From Acidobacteriota bacterium (GTDB lineage: Bacteria; Acidobacteriota; Thermoanaerobaculia; Multivoradales; JAGPDF01), in contig JACTMI010000032.1 of assembly GCA_014584695.1 (NCBI GenBank), positions 1 through 64,000 on the forward strand: 64,000 nt of DNA, given 5' to 3'. Made by a program: the position numbers and the translations under genes. The notes below the pieces were generated by a model that was not told where the DNA came from, searched no databases, and saw nothing but the letters and a program-made list of their open reading frames with translations. Positions 52,622-63,718 of this stretch are shown one piece after another. Position 1 is the stretch's first letter, and the number at the start of each line of letters is the position of its first letter.

Positions 52622-54196
52622 TCAGTGCGCGGACAGAAGCTCGCCCCGCCGCGCCAGCCGCTCGAGATGGGCCTCGATCTGGCGCTCGGCCAAGGGGTGG
52701 AGGAGCGGGGGGGTGTCGGTGTAGACGAGCGGCAGGATTTCGGCCGCCGAGTGGTGACCGGCGCGCCAGGCGGCGAGGATCTGGCGCTCGCGGTCGAGGC
52801 GGTGGGCGAGGACGGCTTCGAGGGCGGCGTCGACGTCGAGGAGGGGGGCGCCGTGGGCGGGGAAGAGGGTGCGCAGGCCGCGCGCGCGCATCCGCTCGAG
52901 CGAGGCGAGGTAGTCGTCCATGTCGCCCTCGGGCGGGGCGATGACGATGGTCGAGAAGCCGGCGACGAGGTCGCCGCCGAGCAGGTCGCCGGCGCCCTCG
53001 ACCTCGAGCGCCAGGTGTCCGCGCGCGTGCCCCGGCGTGTGGTGAACGAGCAGCGTCATCGGCGGCGTGCCGGCGAGCTCGATCCGCTCGCCGCCGGCGA
53101 GCTGGCGGGCCACCGCGATGCCGCGGCTCGCCACCCGCTCCGCCGTCGCGGCGTGGGCCCACACCGGGATCTCCAGCCGGCGGGCCAGCGCCGCCGCGCC
53201 GCCGACGTGGTCGGGGTGGTGGTGGGTCAGCAGGATCGCCACCGCGCGGCGGCCAAGCCGCTCCCGCGCCGCGTCGAGCGCGGCCAGCAGGCGCTCGTTC
53301 TCCCGCTCGCCGTCCGCGCCGGGATCGACCAGCAGCGCCTCGCCGTGGCCGACCAGGTGGACGTTGGTGTGCGAGGCCGGCGGCAGGGTCGCCGTGGCGA
53401 GCGGGAAGAGCAGGATGCCGGGCCGCAGCTCGATCCGGCGCAGCGGCCCGAGGTTCGCTTCCGAAGTGTCGAGCAGCCGGCCGAGCCCGCGCTCGGGACC
53501 CTCCTCGGCCAGCACGCGCAGCAGGTGGACGATCGGCGGCGCGGCCATCTCCCCGCCACCGCCGACCCGCTCGAGCGCGCGCGCCGGGGCGATCCACTCC
53601 CCGGACTCGCTCTCGGGCGGCCCGGCCTCGGGCTCGCCGTCCGCCGCGCGCCACGCGGCGAGGAAGAAACGGTTGTCGAAGCGGACCGGCGCGAACGGCG
53701 GCGTCAGCCAGCGGCCGGCGAAGACGAGCCGGCCGGCGTCGAGCCGCGCGGCGCGCCCGGCGAGCAGCTCGGCGAGCGGCGGCCGCGCCGGCGCGCGGGC
53801 CGCGGCGCCGAGCCAGCCGCCTTCGGCGAGCAGGACCCCGGTCTCCTCGTAGAGCTCGCGCAGCGCCGCCGCGGCGAGGCCCGATGCGAGATCGGGGTCG
53901 CCGGAGAGCGTGGCGAGATCGGGGAGTCCCGGCGTCCGGCCGCCGGGCTGCGGATGGGCGGGCGTGCCCGAGACGGGGAGCGCCGCGTCGCCGCGCTCTA
54001 GGCCGCCGCCCGGGAAGGCCCGCCAGCCGCCCATGAAGGGGAGCGCGGACGCCCGCCGCAGCCAGAAGACTTCGAGCCCAGCGGGACCTTCGCGGTAGAG
54101 CACCACCGCCGCCGAGGGGCGCGGCGGGCGCACCGCTGGCGTGGACCCACCCGCCGCGGCGAGGACGGCTTCGTAGAGCCCTTCGGCCCGGCTCAT
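52622..54196 (-). CDS. Nudix hydrolase fused to a metallo-beta-lactamase-fold hydrolase
   Basis: The 524-residue protein starts at 54196, overlapping the DUF1684 stop (ATGA). The N-terminal Nudix part (about 25-240) has WRAFPGGGLERGD and ALRELYEETGVLL, a Nudix box split by about 30 residues. The MBL domain (about 260-524) has ILLTHHHPDHVGGAAALARR, VHHTPGHARGHLALEV and GGDLVAGFSTIV, the usual metal motifs (HxHxDH). The domain order resembles LACTB2-like fusions. Roles in nucleotide or RNA clean-up are possible. Active sites look intact. Confidence 0.85.
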   Translation of the reverse strand: MSRAEGLYEAVLAAAGGSTPAVRPPRPSAAVVLYREGPAGLEVFWLRRASALPFMGGWRAFPGGGLERGDAALPVSGTPAHPQPGGRTPGLPDLATLSGDPDLASGLAAAALRELYEETGVLLAEGGWLGAAARAPARPPLAELLAGRAARLDAGRLVFAGRWLTPPFAPVRFDNRFFLAAWRAADGEPEAGPPESESGEWIAPARALERVGGGGEMAAPPIVHLLRVLAEEGPERGLGRLLDTSEANLGPLRRIELRPGILLFPLATATLPPASHTNVHLVGHGEALLVDPGADGERENERLLAALDAARERLGRRAVAILLTHHHPDHVGGAAALARRLEIPVWAHAATAERVASRGIAVARQLAGGERIELAGTPPMTLLVHHTPGHARGHLALEVEGAGDLLGGDLVAGFSTIVIAPPEGDMDDYLASLERMRARGLRTLFPAHGAPLLDVDAALEAVLAHRLDRERQILAAWRAGHHSAAEILPLVYTDTPPLLHPLAERQIEAHLERLARRGELLSAH

Positions 54197-55125
54197 TCGT
54201 GGACGGCGAGGGCGTACTTCTTCTCGCCCGCCTCGATCGCGAACAGGAGCTTGTTGCCGCGCGGCGGCAGCGGGCAGGTCGCGTAGGGCGAGAAGACGCA
54301 GGGGGGGTTGTAGGCGCGGTTGAAGTCGATCACCACCCGGCCGTCGACCGGCGGGTCGGTGTAGAGGAAGCGGCCGCCGCCGTAAGTCGCGCGGCCGTTG
54401 GTGGTGTCGCCGAAGACCAGAAAGAGCCGGCCGTCGCCGGTGTCGTCGAGCGCCAGCAGCCGGTGCTCGGCGCCGTCCCAACGGAAGACGACGTGGCCGG
54501 GCGAAGGCATCTTCTCGACGTAGCCGAGGACGTTCGGCACCTCGACCTCGCGCGGCGTCGGGGCCGGCTCGAAGCGCGCCTCGACGCGCCAGCGGCGGTC
54601 GGCGGGGTAGTAGTCGAGACCGCGGAAAGCGGCGAGCGCCGGCGCGGCGCTGTCCTTGATCCGCACCGCCGCGCGGCCGGCGCGCCGGATGGCGTAGAAG
54701 CTGACGGTGCCCACCTCGAGCACCGTCGGCGCGCCGCCGCGGTCGTCGGCCAGGTCGAGCGAGGTGACCGGCTTGCCGCCGCTGCGCACGGCGACGCCGG
54801 GCGCGGCGGTGAAGCGGATCCGCTCGCCGTCGACCTGGAGCGTGCCGACCGCCGCGGGCGCCGCCTTGGGCAGCACGACGCGGCTCTCCGCGGCGCTGCC
54901 GACCCGGTTCTCGCCCGGCTCGAGCCAGCCCAGGCCGACCAGGGTGAGCCAGCCGTCCGGCCGGCGGAGCCGCTCGTCGCGGTTCTTCTTCCAGGCCGCG
55001 AGCGAGCTGTCGAAGTCGTCCGGAGCCGGCGTCACGCCCGCCAGGGGAGCGGCGAGCGTCAGGAGAACCGCGGCCGCGAGGGCCAACGGGCAGGCCGGGC
55101 GGAGCGAGCGGAGTGGCTGGAGCAT
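54193..55125 (-). CDS. Secreted DUF1684 protein
   Basis: ATG 55125 has GAGG seven bases upstream. The 310-residue protein has a signal peptide ending LTLAAPLAGVTPA. DUF1684 motifs are clear: RRPDGWLTLVGLGWLEPGEN, YPADRRWRVEARFEPAPTPR, VFGDTTNGRATYGGGRFLYT, and FNRAYNPPCVFSPYATCPLP with two Cys. The function of the family is not established. It is coupled to the Nudix-MBL gene. Confidence 0.85.
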   Translation of the reverse strand: MLQPLRSLRPACPLALAAAVLLTLAAPLAGVTPAPDDFDSSLAAWKKNRDERLRRPDGWLTLVGLGWLEPGENRVGSAAESRVVLPKAAPAAVGTLQVDGERIRFTAAPGVAVRSGGKPVTSLDLADDRGGAPTVLEVGTVSFYAIRRAGRAAVRIKDSAAPALAAFRGLDYYPADRRWRVEARFEPAPTPREVEVPNVLGYVEKMPSPGHVVFRWDGAEHRLLALDDTGDGRLFLVFGDTTNGRATYGGGRFLYTDPPVDGRVVIDFNRAYNPPCVFSPYATCPLPPRGNKLLFAIEAGEKKYALAVHE

Positions 55126-55233
55126 CTGCACACCTCGAAAGAGGCCGGCGGCGTCCAGACCGCGAACGCCGCGCCGGCTCCCGCGGAGCTTAGCGCAGGG
55201 AGGGCTCGGCCTCGGGCGGCCGGCGGCGCCGAA

Positions 55234-56379
55234 TCAGTCGAACTGGAAGTCGCGGACGAAGTGGCAGGTGTAGCCGCCCGGGTTCTTCTCGAGGTAGTCC
55301 TGGTGGTAGTCCTCGGCCGGCCAGAAATCCCCCGCTGCCGAGATCTTCGTCACCACCGGCCGCCGCCACTTGCCCGAGGCGTCGACGCGCGCCTTGACCT
55401 GCTCCGCGGTCGCGCGCTGCGCCTCCGAGAGGTAGAAAATCTCCGAGCGGTACTGGGTGCCGACGTCGTTGCCCTGGCGGTTCGGCGTGGTCGGGTCGTG
55501 GATGCGGAAGAACTCGAGCAGCAGCTGCTCGTAGGTCAAGCGGCTGGGGTCGAAGACGACGCGGATCGACTCGGCGTGACCGCTGGTGCCGGTCTTGACG
55601 TCGCGATAGGTGGCCTTCGGCAACAGGCCGCCGGTGTAGCCGACCTCGGTCTCGACGACGCCCGGCAGCTGTCGCAGCAGCTCTTCCATGCCCCAGAAGC
55701 AGCCGCCGGCGAGCAGCGCCGTCTCCCGCCCGGCGCCCTTCGGCTCGCCCGTCTCGGCCCCGCCGCCGCCGCTGCCCTGCTTGCGGAACAGCGGCAGGTA
55801 AGCGCCGTAGCCCTCGGCCTCGAGGCGGTCGACCGGCACGAAGCGCAGCGCGGCGGAGTTCATGCAGTAGCGCAGCCCCGTCGGCCGCGGCCCGTCGGGG
55901 AAGACGTGGCCGAGGTGCGAGTCGGCGTGCTTCGACCGGACCTCGGTGCGCGACATCCAGAGCGTGCGATCCTCGCGCTCGACCACGTTGGCGCTCTCGA
56001 GCGGCCGCGTGAAGCTCGGCCAGCCGGTGCCCGAGTCGTACTTGTCGCGCGAGGAGAACAGCGGCTCGCCGGAGACGACGTCGACGTAGATGCCGGCCTC
56101 CTTCGAGTCCCAGTAGTCGTTCTGGAACGCCCGCTCGGTCCCCTCGTGCTGGGTCACCTTGTACTGCAGCGGCGTCAGCCGCCGCTTGAGCTCGTCGTCG
56201 GAGGGCTTGGTCCAGCTCTTCATCGCTTCCTGGCTCCAGGGGGCTCGGGTCGGGGTCTCCGCGGCGGCCTCGGCACGGCAGCCGGCGAGGCCCACCGCGG
56301 CGCACGCCAGAGCGGCGCAGACCGAGGCCAACGCGCGGGCCCGCGAAGAAATCGACCGTCCAATGCGAAACGTGGGCAT
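55234..56379 (-). CDS. msrAB: Lipid-anchored MsrB-MsrA methionine sulfoxide reductase fusion
   Basis: The start at 56379 is preferred because GGAAGG is nine bases upstream; the ATG at 56388 abuts it. The product is 381 residues. A lipobox ([11 protein letters not shown]) targets it to the membrane. MsrB comes first (about 50-190: [31 protein letters not shown] with the catalytic Cys; the zinc CxxC pairs are absent). MsrA follows (about 205-381: [36 protein letters not shown]). It repairs oxidised methionines of envelope proteins. The peroxiredoxin at 39855 may be part of the same defence. Confidence 0.93.
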   Translation of the reverse strand: MPTFRIGRSISSRARALASVCAALACAAVGLAGCRAEAAAETPTRAPWSQEAMKSWTKPSDDELKRRLTPLQYKVTQHEGTERAFQNDYWDSKEAGIYVDVVSGEPLFSSRDKYDSGTGWPSFTRPLESANVVEREDRTLWMSRTEVRSKHADSHLGHVFPDGPRPTGLRYCMNSAALRFVPVDRLEAEGYGAYLPLFRKQGSGGGGAETGEPKGAGRETALLAGGCFWGMEELLRQLPGVVETEVGYTGGLLPKATYRDVKTGTSGHAESIRVVFDPSRLTYEQLLLEFFRIHDPTTPNRQGNDVGTQYRSEIFYLSEAQRATAEQVKARVDASGKWRRPVVTKISAAGDFWPAEDYHQDYLEKNPGGYTCHFVRDFQFD

Positions 56380-56550
56380 CGCAATCATCCTTCCACGAAC
56401 GTTACGTCTCCCACACCCGCCTCGGATGCAACCCCCGCGCCCGAGGTTTCACCGCCCCGTCCCCGCCCCCGCCAGCGCGCGGACCACACCTCTGAACCCC
56501 TTCCGCCAAGTCGCGAGTCCACACCAGCCTCGGCCTCGCAAGGTTCAAGC

Positions 56551-57050
<500 letters not shown>

Positions 57051-57179
57051 CAGTCCTGTTCCGTTCCGAGTCCACGGCGTTTCAGGGCCGCTTCCCGGGG
57101 GGCCGAATCCTCGTTAGTCTGGATCGGGCTCCGGTGAAGATGGAGCGAGTGACCGAGTGACCGAGTGAGGGAGCGAGAG

Positions 57180-60100
57180 ATGTCGAGAGGGTGGCGCGCT
57201 GGCTGGACTCGGCGGGTGGCGGTGACGGTGGCTGGGGCGATGGCGGCGGTCGGGGGCGCGGTTTCGTTGTTTCCGAGTCCGGCGCTCGGAGCTCCGGCGG
57301 AGCCGGCGGGTGCGGTCGGCGGGACGGCGACGGGTGCTGCGGACGAGGCGGAGCCCTGGTTCGGCAAGCTCGAGTTCCGCTCGATCGGGCCGGCGATCGG
57401 GGGGCGGGTGTCGCGGGTGGCGGGGGTGGCGGGGGATCCGCTGACCTGGTACGCGGCGACGGCTCAGGGCGGGGTCTGGAAATCGGAGGATGGCGGGCGG
57501 TCGTTCCGGCCGATCTTCGACGACCAGCCGGCCTCCTCGCTCGGCGCGATCGCGGTGGCCCCTTCGGATCCGAACGTCGTCTACGTCGGCGCGGGCGAGG
57601 CGAACATCCGCGGCAACGTCGCGGCGGGAAACGGCATCTACAAGTCGACCGACGCCGGCAAGAGCTGGCGCCAGGTGTGGAAGTCGATCGGCCAGATCGG
57701 CACCATGGCCGTCCACCCCACCGATCCCGACGTCGCCTTCGCGGCCGTGCTCGGCAGCGCTTTCGGGCCCGGCCCGCAGCGCGGTGTCTTCCGGACCGAA
57801 GACGGCGGGATCTCCTGGCGCCGCGTCTTGTTCGTCGACGAGCAGACCGGCGCTTCGGACGTCGCGTTCGATCCGGCGAATCCGCGCCGCCTGTTCGCCG
57901 GCACCTGGCAGGCGCGGCGGCAGCCCTGGGGGATGACCAGCGGCGGCCCGGGCGGCGGTCTCTGGTTCTCCGGCGACGGCGGCGAGAGCTGGACGCGGGT
58001 CGAGCACGAGGGGCTGCCGCAGCCGCCGTGGGGAAAGGTCGGCGTGCAGGTGGCCCCCTCCGACAGCCGTCGGGTCTATGCCCTGATCGAGGCCGAAGAG
58101 GGGGGCCTCTTCCGCTCGGACGACGGCGGCGAGAGCTGGCGGCGCGTCAACGCCCACCGCGCGCTGCGGCAGCGGGCCTGGTACTACTCGGTGCTGACGA
58201 TCGATCCCCGCAACCCGGACGTGGTCTGGTTTCCGCAGGTCCACCTGCTCAAGACGATCGACGGCGGCTCGACCATCACCTCGGTGCCCGGCCTCTCGCA
58301 CGCCGACCACCACGACGTCTGGATCGATCCCGCCGAGCCGCGGCGGATGATCTCCGGCCACGACGGTGGCGTCGACCTCTCGGTCGACGGCGGCAAGAGC
58401 TGGTGGGCGCCCAAGCTGCCGCTGGCGCAGTTCTACAACCTCGACGTCGACGACCGCGAGCCCTACCACGTCGGCGGCACGATCCAGGACCAGGGGACGG
58501 CGAGCGGCCCCTCGAACAGCCTCAAAGCGGGCGGCATCGCGCTCTCCGAGTGGACCTACGTCGGCGGCGGCGAAGCGGGCGACTTCGTCTACGACGAGCG
58601 GCAGCCGGGGGTGGTCTACGCCGGTGAGTACGGTGGCTATCTCTCGCACTTCGACGAGCGGACCTCCCAGGCGCGAATGATCGGCATCTACCCGACCAAC
58701 CCCTCCGGGCGGGCGCCGTCCGAGCTGCGGCACCGCTTCCAGTGGACCGCGCCGCTCGCCACCTCGCCGCACGACCCGCGCGTGCTCTACCACGGCGGCG
58801 AACGGCTCTTCCGCACCCTCGACCGGGGCGAGAGCTGGAGCGCGATCAGCCCCGACCTGACCCGCAACGACCGCTCGAAGCAGCAGTGGTCCGGCGGCCC
58901 GATCACCGGCGACAACACCGGCGTCGAGGTCTACGGCACGATCTTCTCGGTCGCCGAGTCGCCGCTCGCCGCGGGGACGATCTGGGCCGGCACCGACGAC
59001 GGCCGCGTCCACGTCACCCGCGACGGCGGCGCGAGCTGGAGCGAGGTGACGCCGCCCGGGATGCCGGAATGGGGGACGGTCGAGGGCCTCGAGCTGTCGC
59101 GCCGGGCGGAGGGGACGGCCTACGTCGTCGTCGACGCCCACCGTCTCGACGACTACCGGCCCCACCTGTTCCGCACCCGCGACGGCGGCCGCAGCTGGGA
59201 GAGCCTCGCGAAGGGGTTGCCGCAGGACGTCCACCTGTTCGCCGTGCGCGAAGACCCCGAGCGGCCGGGCCTGCTCTTCCTCGGCCACGAGCAGGGCGTC
59301 TCGATGTCGCGCGACGACGGGCGCAGCTGGCAGCGACTGAAGCTCAACCTGCCGACGGTGGCGGTGGTCGACCTCGAAGTCCGCCACGGCGACCTCATCC
59401 TCGCCACCCGCGGCCGCTCGATCTGGATCCTCGACGACCTGACGCCGCTGCGCGAGTGGAGCGACGAGGTCGCCGCGCGGCCGCTCCACCTGTTCGCGCC
59501 GCGCCCGGCGGTGCGGTGGCGGCTGGGCTGGAGCTGGGGGCAGGCGCACGAGGGGCTGGGCGCCAACCCGCCTTACGGCGCGGTGCTCTCGTATCACCTC
59601 GCCAAGGCGCCGGAGGGGCCGGTGATCCTCGAGGTGCTGGACGCCGACGGCGCCCTCGTCCGCCGGCTCGACAGCGCGGTGCCGCCGGTGATCCAGGCCG
59701 AAGACGATCCGGACGAGCCGACGCCGGCGCCGAAGGCGGCGCTCCAGGCGACGGCCGGGCTCCATCGCGCGGTCTGGGACCTCCGCTACGAGGGCGCCCG
59801 GCGGCTCGAGCGGGCCAAGATCGATCTCGGCAGCCCGCACGCCGGGCCGCTGGCGCCGCCGGGTCGCTACACCTTGCGCCTCAAGGTCGGCGAGGCGGTC
59901 GCGGAGACGACGGTCGAGGTGCGGCCCGATCGGCGCAGCCCCGTGCCGGTCGCGGAGATGCGCGCGGCCTTCGATCGGATGCGGGAGCTGCGGGACACCA
60001 TCTCGCGCGTCGTCGACCGGATCGAGGAGATCCGCTGGCTCCAGCCGCAGCTCCTCGACCTGGCGCGGCGGCTCGAGGGGGACGCCGCCGCGGCCGAGCT

Positions 60101-60437
60101 GGTCGAGCTCGCCCGACGGTCGGCGGCGAGCCTCGACGAGCTGGAGCGCGAGCTGCACAACCCGGACGCCGAGGTCGTCTACGACATCCTGTCGCGCGGC
60201 GGCGGCGCGCGCATCCACTCGATCCTGACGCTGGTCTACGACTGGGGGATGGACGGCTCCGACCACGCGCCGACGCAGGGGATGCGCGAGGTGGTGGCGG
60301 AGGAGACGGCGAAGCTCGAGGCGGTCGAAGCCCGCTTGGCGGCGCTCAGAGCGCGGGAGCTGGCGCGGGTCGAAGAGCTGGCTCGCCAGGGGGGTCTGCC
60401 GAGGATCCTGCCGCCGCCGGCTCCGCCGGCGCGGTGA
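57180..60437 (+). CDS. Secreted 1,085-residue BNR/Vps10-like beta-propeller protein
   Basis: ATG 57180 follows GAGGGAG. The product has a signal peptide (AVTVAGAMAAVGGAVSLFPS) and then two propellers with Asp-box blades: VWKSEDGGRSFRPIFDD, GIYKSTDAGKSWRQVW, GLFRSDDGGESWRRVN, RLFRTLDRGESWSAIS and MSRDDGRSWQRLKLNL. A beta-sandwich region (about 755-920) and a C-terminal helical coil of about 150 residues complete it. This layout is common as secreted proteins in Acidobacteriota and Bacteroidota and is often annotated as glycosyl hydrolase-like, without proven activity. Its 3' end overlaps parA by 92 bases. Confidence 0.88.
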   Translation: MSRGWRAGWTRRVAVTVAGAMAAVGGAVSLFPSPALGAPAEPAGAVGGTATGAADEAEPWFGKLEFRSIGPAIGGRVSRVAGVAGDPLTWYAATAQGGVWKSEDGGRSFRPIFDDQPASSLGAIAVAPSDPNVVYVGAGEANIRGNVAAGNGIYKSTDAGKSWRQVWKSIGQIGTMAVHPTDPDVAFAAVLGSAFGPGPQRGVFRTEDGGISWRRVLFVDEQTGASDVAFDPANPRRLFAGTWQARRQPWGMTSGGPGGGLWFSGDGGESWTRVEHEGLPQPPWGKVGVQVAPSDSRRVYALIEAEEGGLFRSDDGGESWRRVNAHRALRQRAWYYSVLTIDPRNPDVVWFPQVHLLKTIDGGSTITSVPGLSHADHHDVWIDPAEPRRMISGHDGGVDLSVDGGKSWWAPKLPLAQFYNLDVDDREPYHVGGTIQDQGTASGPSNSLKAGGIALSEWTYVGGGEAGDFVYDERQPGVVYAGEYGGYLSHFDERTSQARMIGIYPTNPSGRAPSELRHRFQWTAPLATSPHDPRVLYHGGERLFRTLDRGESWSAISPDLTRNDRSKQQWSGGPITGDNTGVEVYGTIFSVAESPLAAGTIWAGTDDGRVHVTRDGGASWSEVTPPGMPEWGTVEGLELSRRAEGTAYVVVDAHRLDDYRPHLFRTRDGGRSWESLAKGLPQDVHLFAVREDPERPGLLFLGHEQGVSMSRDDGRSWQRLKLNLPTVAVVDLEVRHGDLILATRGRSIWILDDLTPLREWSDEVAARPLHLFAPRPAVRWRLGWSWGQAHEGLGANPPYGAVLSYHLAKAPEGPVILEVLDADGALVRRLDSAVPPVIQAEDDPDEPTPAPKAALQATAGLHRAVWDLRYEGARRLERAKIDLGSPHAGPLAPPGRYTLRLKVGEAVAETTVEVRPDRRSPVPVAEMRAAFDRMRELRDTISRVVDRIEEIRWLQPQLLDLARRLEGDAAAAELVELARRSAASLDELERELHNPDAEVVYDILSRGGGARIHSILTLVYDWGMDGSDHAPTQGMREVVAEETAKLEAVEARLAALRARELARVEELARQGGLPRILPPPAPPAR

Positions 60438-61194
60438 GGCCGGCGCGCTCGGCGAGCTCGACCGCCGCCAGTCGGTAGGCGTGGGCGCCGCGCGCCCGCG
60501 GATCCAGCTCGAAGATGGTGCGGCCCGCGCCCGGCGCCTCCGCCAGCCGCGCGTTGATCGGGATCTCGGCGTCGAAGACCTGCAAGCCGAAGCGCAGGCG
60601 CAGCTCCGTGACGTGGATGAACGCGGCTCTCGTCCGGCGGTCGACCTGGGTCAGCAGCAGGCCGAAGCAGCGCGCCGGGCGGCCGAAGCGGGCGCGCAGG
60701 CGCTCCGCGACGTCAAGGGCGACGTCGACGCCGTCGAAAGCGAGCGGTTGCGGCGCGCACGGTACGACGAAGCCATCGGCGGCCACCAGGGCGTTGGCGG
60801 CGAGCGTTCCGAGCGCCGGCGGGCAGTCGAGGAGGATCCAACCGTAAGTCGCGCTGATCGGCTGGAGGGCCGCGGCAAGCAGCGTTTCGCGGCCGCGCAT
60901 CGGCGCGAAGTCGAGGTCGGCGTGGACGAGGTCGGCCGAGGCGGTGAGCAGGTCGAGACCGGGGGTCGAGGTGCCGCGGATCGCGGCGGCGGCCGGGACG
61001 CCGCGGAAGAGCACGTCGTGGACCGAGGGGGCGAGCGCGCCGCGCTCGATCCCCAGGCTGCGCGAGGCCGAGGCCTGCGGATCGAGGTCGACCACCAGCG
61101 CGCGACTGCCCCGCAATGCGAAGGCGCCGGCGAGCGACACCGCGGTGGTGGTCTTGCCGACGCCCCCTTTGCGACTGACGATCGCGACGATCAC
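60346..61194 (-). CDS. Orphan ParA/Soj-type ATPase
   Basis: The 282-residue product from GTG 61194 has the deviant Walker A SRKGGVGKTTTAVSLAGAFA, switch ALVVDLDPQASASRSLGIE and Walker B-like WILLDCPPALGTLAANALVA. Such ATPases move plasmids, chromosomes or protein arrays. There is no ParB or parS next to it. The C-terminal tail is Pro/Ala-rich (PAEPAAAGSSADPPGEPALR). It lies 56 bases downstream of hypE and has its own TAGACT box, so it is probably independent of the hyp operon. Confidence 0.88.
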   Translation of the reverse strand: MIVAIVSRKGGVGKTTTAVSLAGAFALRGSRALVVDLDPQASASRSLGIERGALAPSVHDVLFRGVPAAAAIRGTSTPGLDLLTASADLVHADLDFAPMRGRETLLAAALQPISATYGWILLDCPPALGTLAANALVAADGFVVPCAPQPLAFDGVDVALDVAERLRARFGRPARCFGLLLTQVDRRTRAAFIHVTELRLRFGLQVFDAEIPINARLAEAPGAGRTIFELDPRARGAHAYRLAAVELAERAGLTAPAEPAAAGSSADPPGEPALRPAPAPAL

Positions 61195-61203
61195 GGCGGT
61201 ACG

Positions 61204-61209
61204 AGTCTA
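61204..61209 (-). promoter_or_regulatory. TAGACT box before parA
   Basis: On the minus strand TAGACT ends nine bases before the GTG at 61194, with no ribosome site, so the message may be leaderless. Confidence 0.35.
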
Positions 61210-61250
61210 TCCACTGCGTCGATCGCGCGCGCGGCCCCGCGCCCTGAAGC

Positions 61251-62318
61251 TCAACAGATGCGGGGCAGCTGCTCGCCCGACAGCAGGTCGACCACGCGCA
61301 GCCCGCCGATCGAGCTGCGCAGCGTCACCGCGCCCGGGTGGTCGGCGACCACTTCGCCCAGGGCCACCGCGCCGCGGCCGAGCTCGTGGCCGCGCCAGAG
61401 GTCGAGCGCCTCCTCGGCAGTTTCGCGCGCCACCAGGGCGAGTGCCCGGCCCTCGTTGGCGACGTAGAGCGGGTCGAGACCCAGGATCTCGCAGGCGCCA
61501 CGCACGCTCTCCTCGATCGGGATCCGGGTCTCCTCGATCCGGATGCCGACGCCGGCGGCGCCGGCGATCTCGTGCAGCGCCGAAGCGACGCCGCCGCGGG
61601 TCGGGTCGCGCAGGACGTGGACGCGGTCGCCGAACCGTTCGAGCAGGCGGGCGACCAAGTCGTGGAGCGGCGCCGAGTCGGAGACGATCGGGCCGTCGAG
61701 CTCGAGCCCTTCGCGCACCGACAGGATGGCGACGCCGTGCGCGGCGATCGGGCCGGAGAGCAGCACTACGTCGCCCGGTCGGGCGCGCGTCGGCGCGATC
61801 TCGACTCCCTGCGGCACCACGCCGATGCCGGCGGTGTTGACGTAGAGCCCGTCGCCCTTGCCGCGGTCGACCACCTTGGTGTCGCCGGTCGCGACCGGCA
61901 CGCCGACCCGCGCCGCGGCGTCGCGCATCGAGCCGATGAGCGCGCGCAGGGTCGCCATCGGGAACCCCTCCTCGAGGATCAGGCCGCAGGAGAGCGCGAG
62001 CGGACGGGCGCCGCACATCGCGAGGTCGTTGACCGTGCCGTGGACGGCGAGCGAGCCGATGTCGCCGCCCGGGAAGACCAGCGGGCGGACGACGTAGGAG
62101 TCGGTGGTGAAGGCGAGGCGGCCGGCCGGCAGATCGAGCACCGCGCCGTCGTGCAGGGTCGCGAGCAGCGGGTTGTCGAAGGCCGGCGCCAGCAGCTCGG
62201 CGATCAGGCGCTGGGTGAGCCGACCGCCACCACCGTGCGCGAGCTGGACCGCCGGGTAGTCGGCGAGCGGCAACGGGCAGGCCGCTCCGAAAGCCGGGTC
62301 GCCGCGCTCGTCGCTCAT
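61251..62318 (-). CDS. hypE: [NiFe]-hydrogenase maturation protein HypE
   Basis: The 355-residue protein has the N-terminal AIR-synthase-type region ([58 protein letters not shown]) and ends in the required tail EQLPRIC. The C-terminal Cys receives the carbamoyl group made with HypF and is dehydrated to thiocyanate, the source of the cyanide ligand. The ATG overlaps the hypD stop by four bases (ATGA). Confidence 0.96.
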   Translation of the reverse strand: MSDERGDPAFGAACPLPLADYPAVQLAHGGGGRLTQRLIAELLAPAFDNPLLATLHDGAVLDLPAGRLAFTTDSYVVRPLVFPGGDIGSLAVHGTVNDLAMCGARPLALSCGLILEEGFPMATLRALIGSMRDAAARVGVPVATGDTKVVDRGKGDGLYVNTAGIGVVPQGVEIAPTRARPGDVVLLSGPIAAHGVAILSVREGLELDGPIVSDSAPLHDLVARLLERFGDRVHVLRDPTRGGVASALHEIAGAAGVGIRIEETRIPIEESVRGACEILGLDPLYVANEGRALALVARETAEEALDLWRGHELGRGAVALGEVVADHPGAVTLRSSIGGLRVVDLLSGEQLPRIC

Positions 62319-63415
62319 CGCCGGGTCTCCTCCAGCCGGCCGTAGCGGTAGTAGGCCGCGCAGGCCCCTTCGTTCGACACCATGGGCGCGCCGAGCGGTC
62401 GCTCGGGCGTGCACTGCCGCCCGAAGGCCGTGCACTCGTGCGGCTTCCTGCGCCCGCGCAGCACGTCGCCGGCGATGCACAGCGGCGACTCCTCGGCGGT
62501 GAGCGCGCCGACCTCGAAGCGCCGCTCGGCGTCGAAGGCGCGCCACTCGGGCCGCAGCGCCAGGCCGCTCGCCGGAATCGTGCCGATGCCGCGCCACTTG
62601 CGGTCGCAGACCTCGAACACCTCGGCGACCCGCGCCTGGGCGGGGAGGCTGCCGTCGCGGGTCACCGCGCGCACGTACTGGTTCTCGACGCCGTGGCGCC
62701 CCTGCTCGAGCGCGCACACCGTGCGGTGGATCCCCTCGAGCAGGTCGAGCGGCTCGAAGCCGGTGACGGTGATCGGAATCCGGTGCCGCTCGGCGATCGG
62801 CTCGTACTCGCGGTAGCCCATCACCGCGCAGACGTGGCCGGCGGCGAGAAAACCCTGGACGCGGTTGTCGGGCGAGGCGAGGATCGCCTCCATCGCCGGC
62901 GGCACCAGGACGTGGGAGCAGAGGATCGAGAAGTTGTCGAGACCGAGCTGGCGCGCCTGCCAGACCGCCATCGCGTTGGCCGGGGCGGTGGTCTCGAAGC
63001 CGACGGCGAAGAAGACCACCTGGCGCTCGGGGTGCTTCTGGGCGAGCTTCACCGCGTCGAGCGGCGAGTAGACCATGCGGACGTCGCCGCCGTCGGCCTT
63101 GACCGCCAGCAGGTCGGTGGTGCTGCCGGGCACGCGCAGCATGTCGCCGAACGAGGTGAAGATCACCTCGGGCAACCGGGCGATGGCGAGCGCGCGGTCG
63201 ATCAGCTCGAGCGGCGTGACGCACACCGGACAGCCGGGGCCGTGGATCAGCGAGATCGTCTCGGGCAGCAGGCGGTCGATGCCCGAGCGGATCAGCGTGT
63301 GGGTCTGGCCGCCGCAGACCTCCATCAGGCTCCAGGGGTGGACGGCGTCACGGCGGATCGCGGCGAGCAGCCGCGCCGCCTCCTCGCCGCCCCGGTACTC
63401 GTCGACGAAGCGCAC
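62315..63415 (-). CDS. hypD: [NiFe]-hydrogenase maturation protein HypD
   Basis: GTG 63415 gives the family's start [20 protein letters not shown], with GGAGGG upstream. The 366-residue protein has [39 protein letters not shown] and the [4Fe-4S] cysteines at the end ([42 protein letters not shown]). It carries the iron-cyanide/CO precursor with HypC. It lies four bases after hypC. Confidence 0.96.
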   Translation of the reverse strand: MRFVDEYRGGEEAARLLAAIRRDAVHPWSLMEVCGGQTHTLIRSGIDRLLPETISLIHGPGCPVCVTPLELIDRALAIARLPEVIFTSFGDMLRVPGSTTDLLAVKADGGDVRMVYSPLDAVKLAQKHPERQVVFFAVGFETTAPANAMAVWQARQLGLDNFSILCSHVLVPPAMEAILASPDNRVQGFLAAGHVCAVMGYREYEPIAERHRIPITVTGFEPLDLLEGIHRTVCALEQGRHGVENQYVRAVTRDGSLPAQARVAEVFEVCDRKWRGIGTIPASGLALRPEWRAFDAERRFEVGALTAEESPLCIAGDVLRGRRKPHECTAFGRQCTPERPLGAPMVSNEGACAAYYRYGRLEETRR

Positions 63416-63419
63416 CGCC

Positions 63420-63704
63420 TCAGCCCTCCCGGTCCGACCGCGGCGAGGCGGGCGGCTCCACCTGGTCGAGGCCCTCGAGATCACCGATCTCCTCGAGGTA
63501 GGCGAAGACCTGCTTCGCCTCCTCCTCGTCGATGGTCGAGATCGAGAAGCCGACGTGGACGACCACGTAGTCGCCGACCGCGACCTCGGGCGTGTAGGCG
63601 AAGCAGACCTCCTTGACCACGCCGCCGAAGCTGACCTTGCCGGTCGGAATGCCGAGCGCGTTCGGCACGACTTCGATCACCTGTCCGGGGACTCCGAGGC
63701 ACAT
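63420..63704 (-). CDS. hypC: [NiFe]-hydrogenase maturation chaperone HypC
   Basis: The 94-residue protein has the essential N-terminus [18 protein letters not shown], whose Cys2 holds the iron moiety, and the OB-fold motif [20 protein letters not shown]. The C-terminal tail is longer than usual ([13 protein letters not shown]). It is cotranscribed with hypF, hypD and hypE. Confidence 0.96.
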   Translation of the reverse strand: MCLGVPGQVIEVVPNALGIPTGKVSFGGVVKEVCFAYTPEVAVGDYVVVHVGFSISTIDEEEAKQVFAYLEEIGDLEGLDQVEPPASPRSDREG

Positions 63705-63718
63705 GGCGGTCTCCCTGG

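Noticed and set aside
57114-60266. Minus-strand ORF of 1,050 codons opposite the BNR protein.
   Set aside because: It is a shadow of the real propeller gene on the plus strand.
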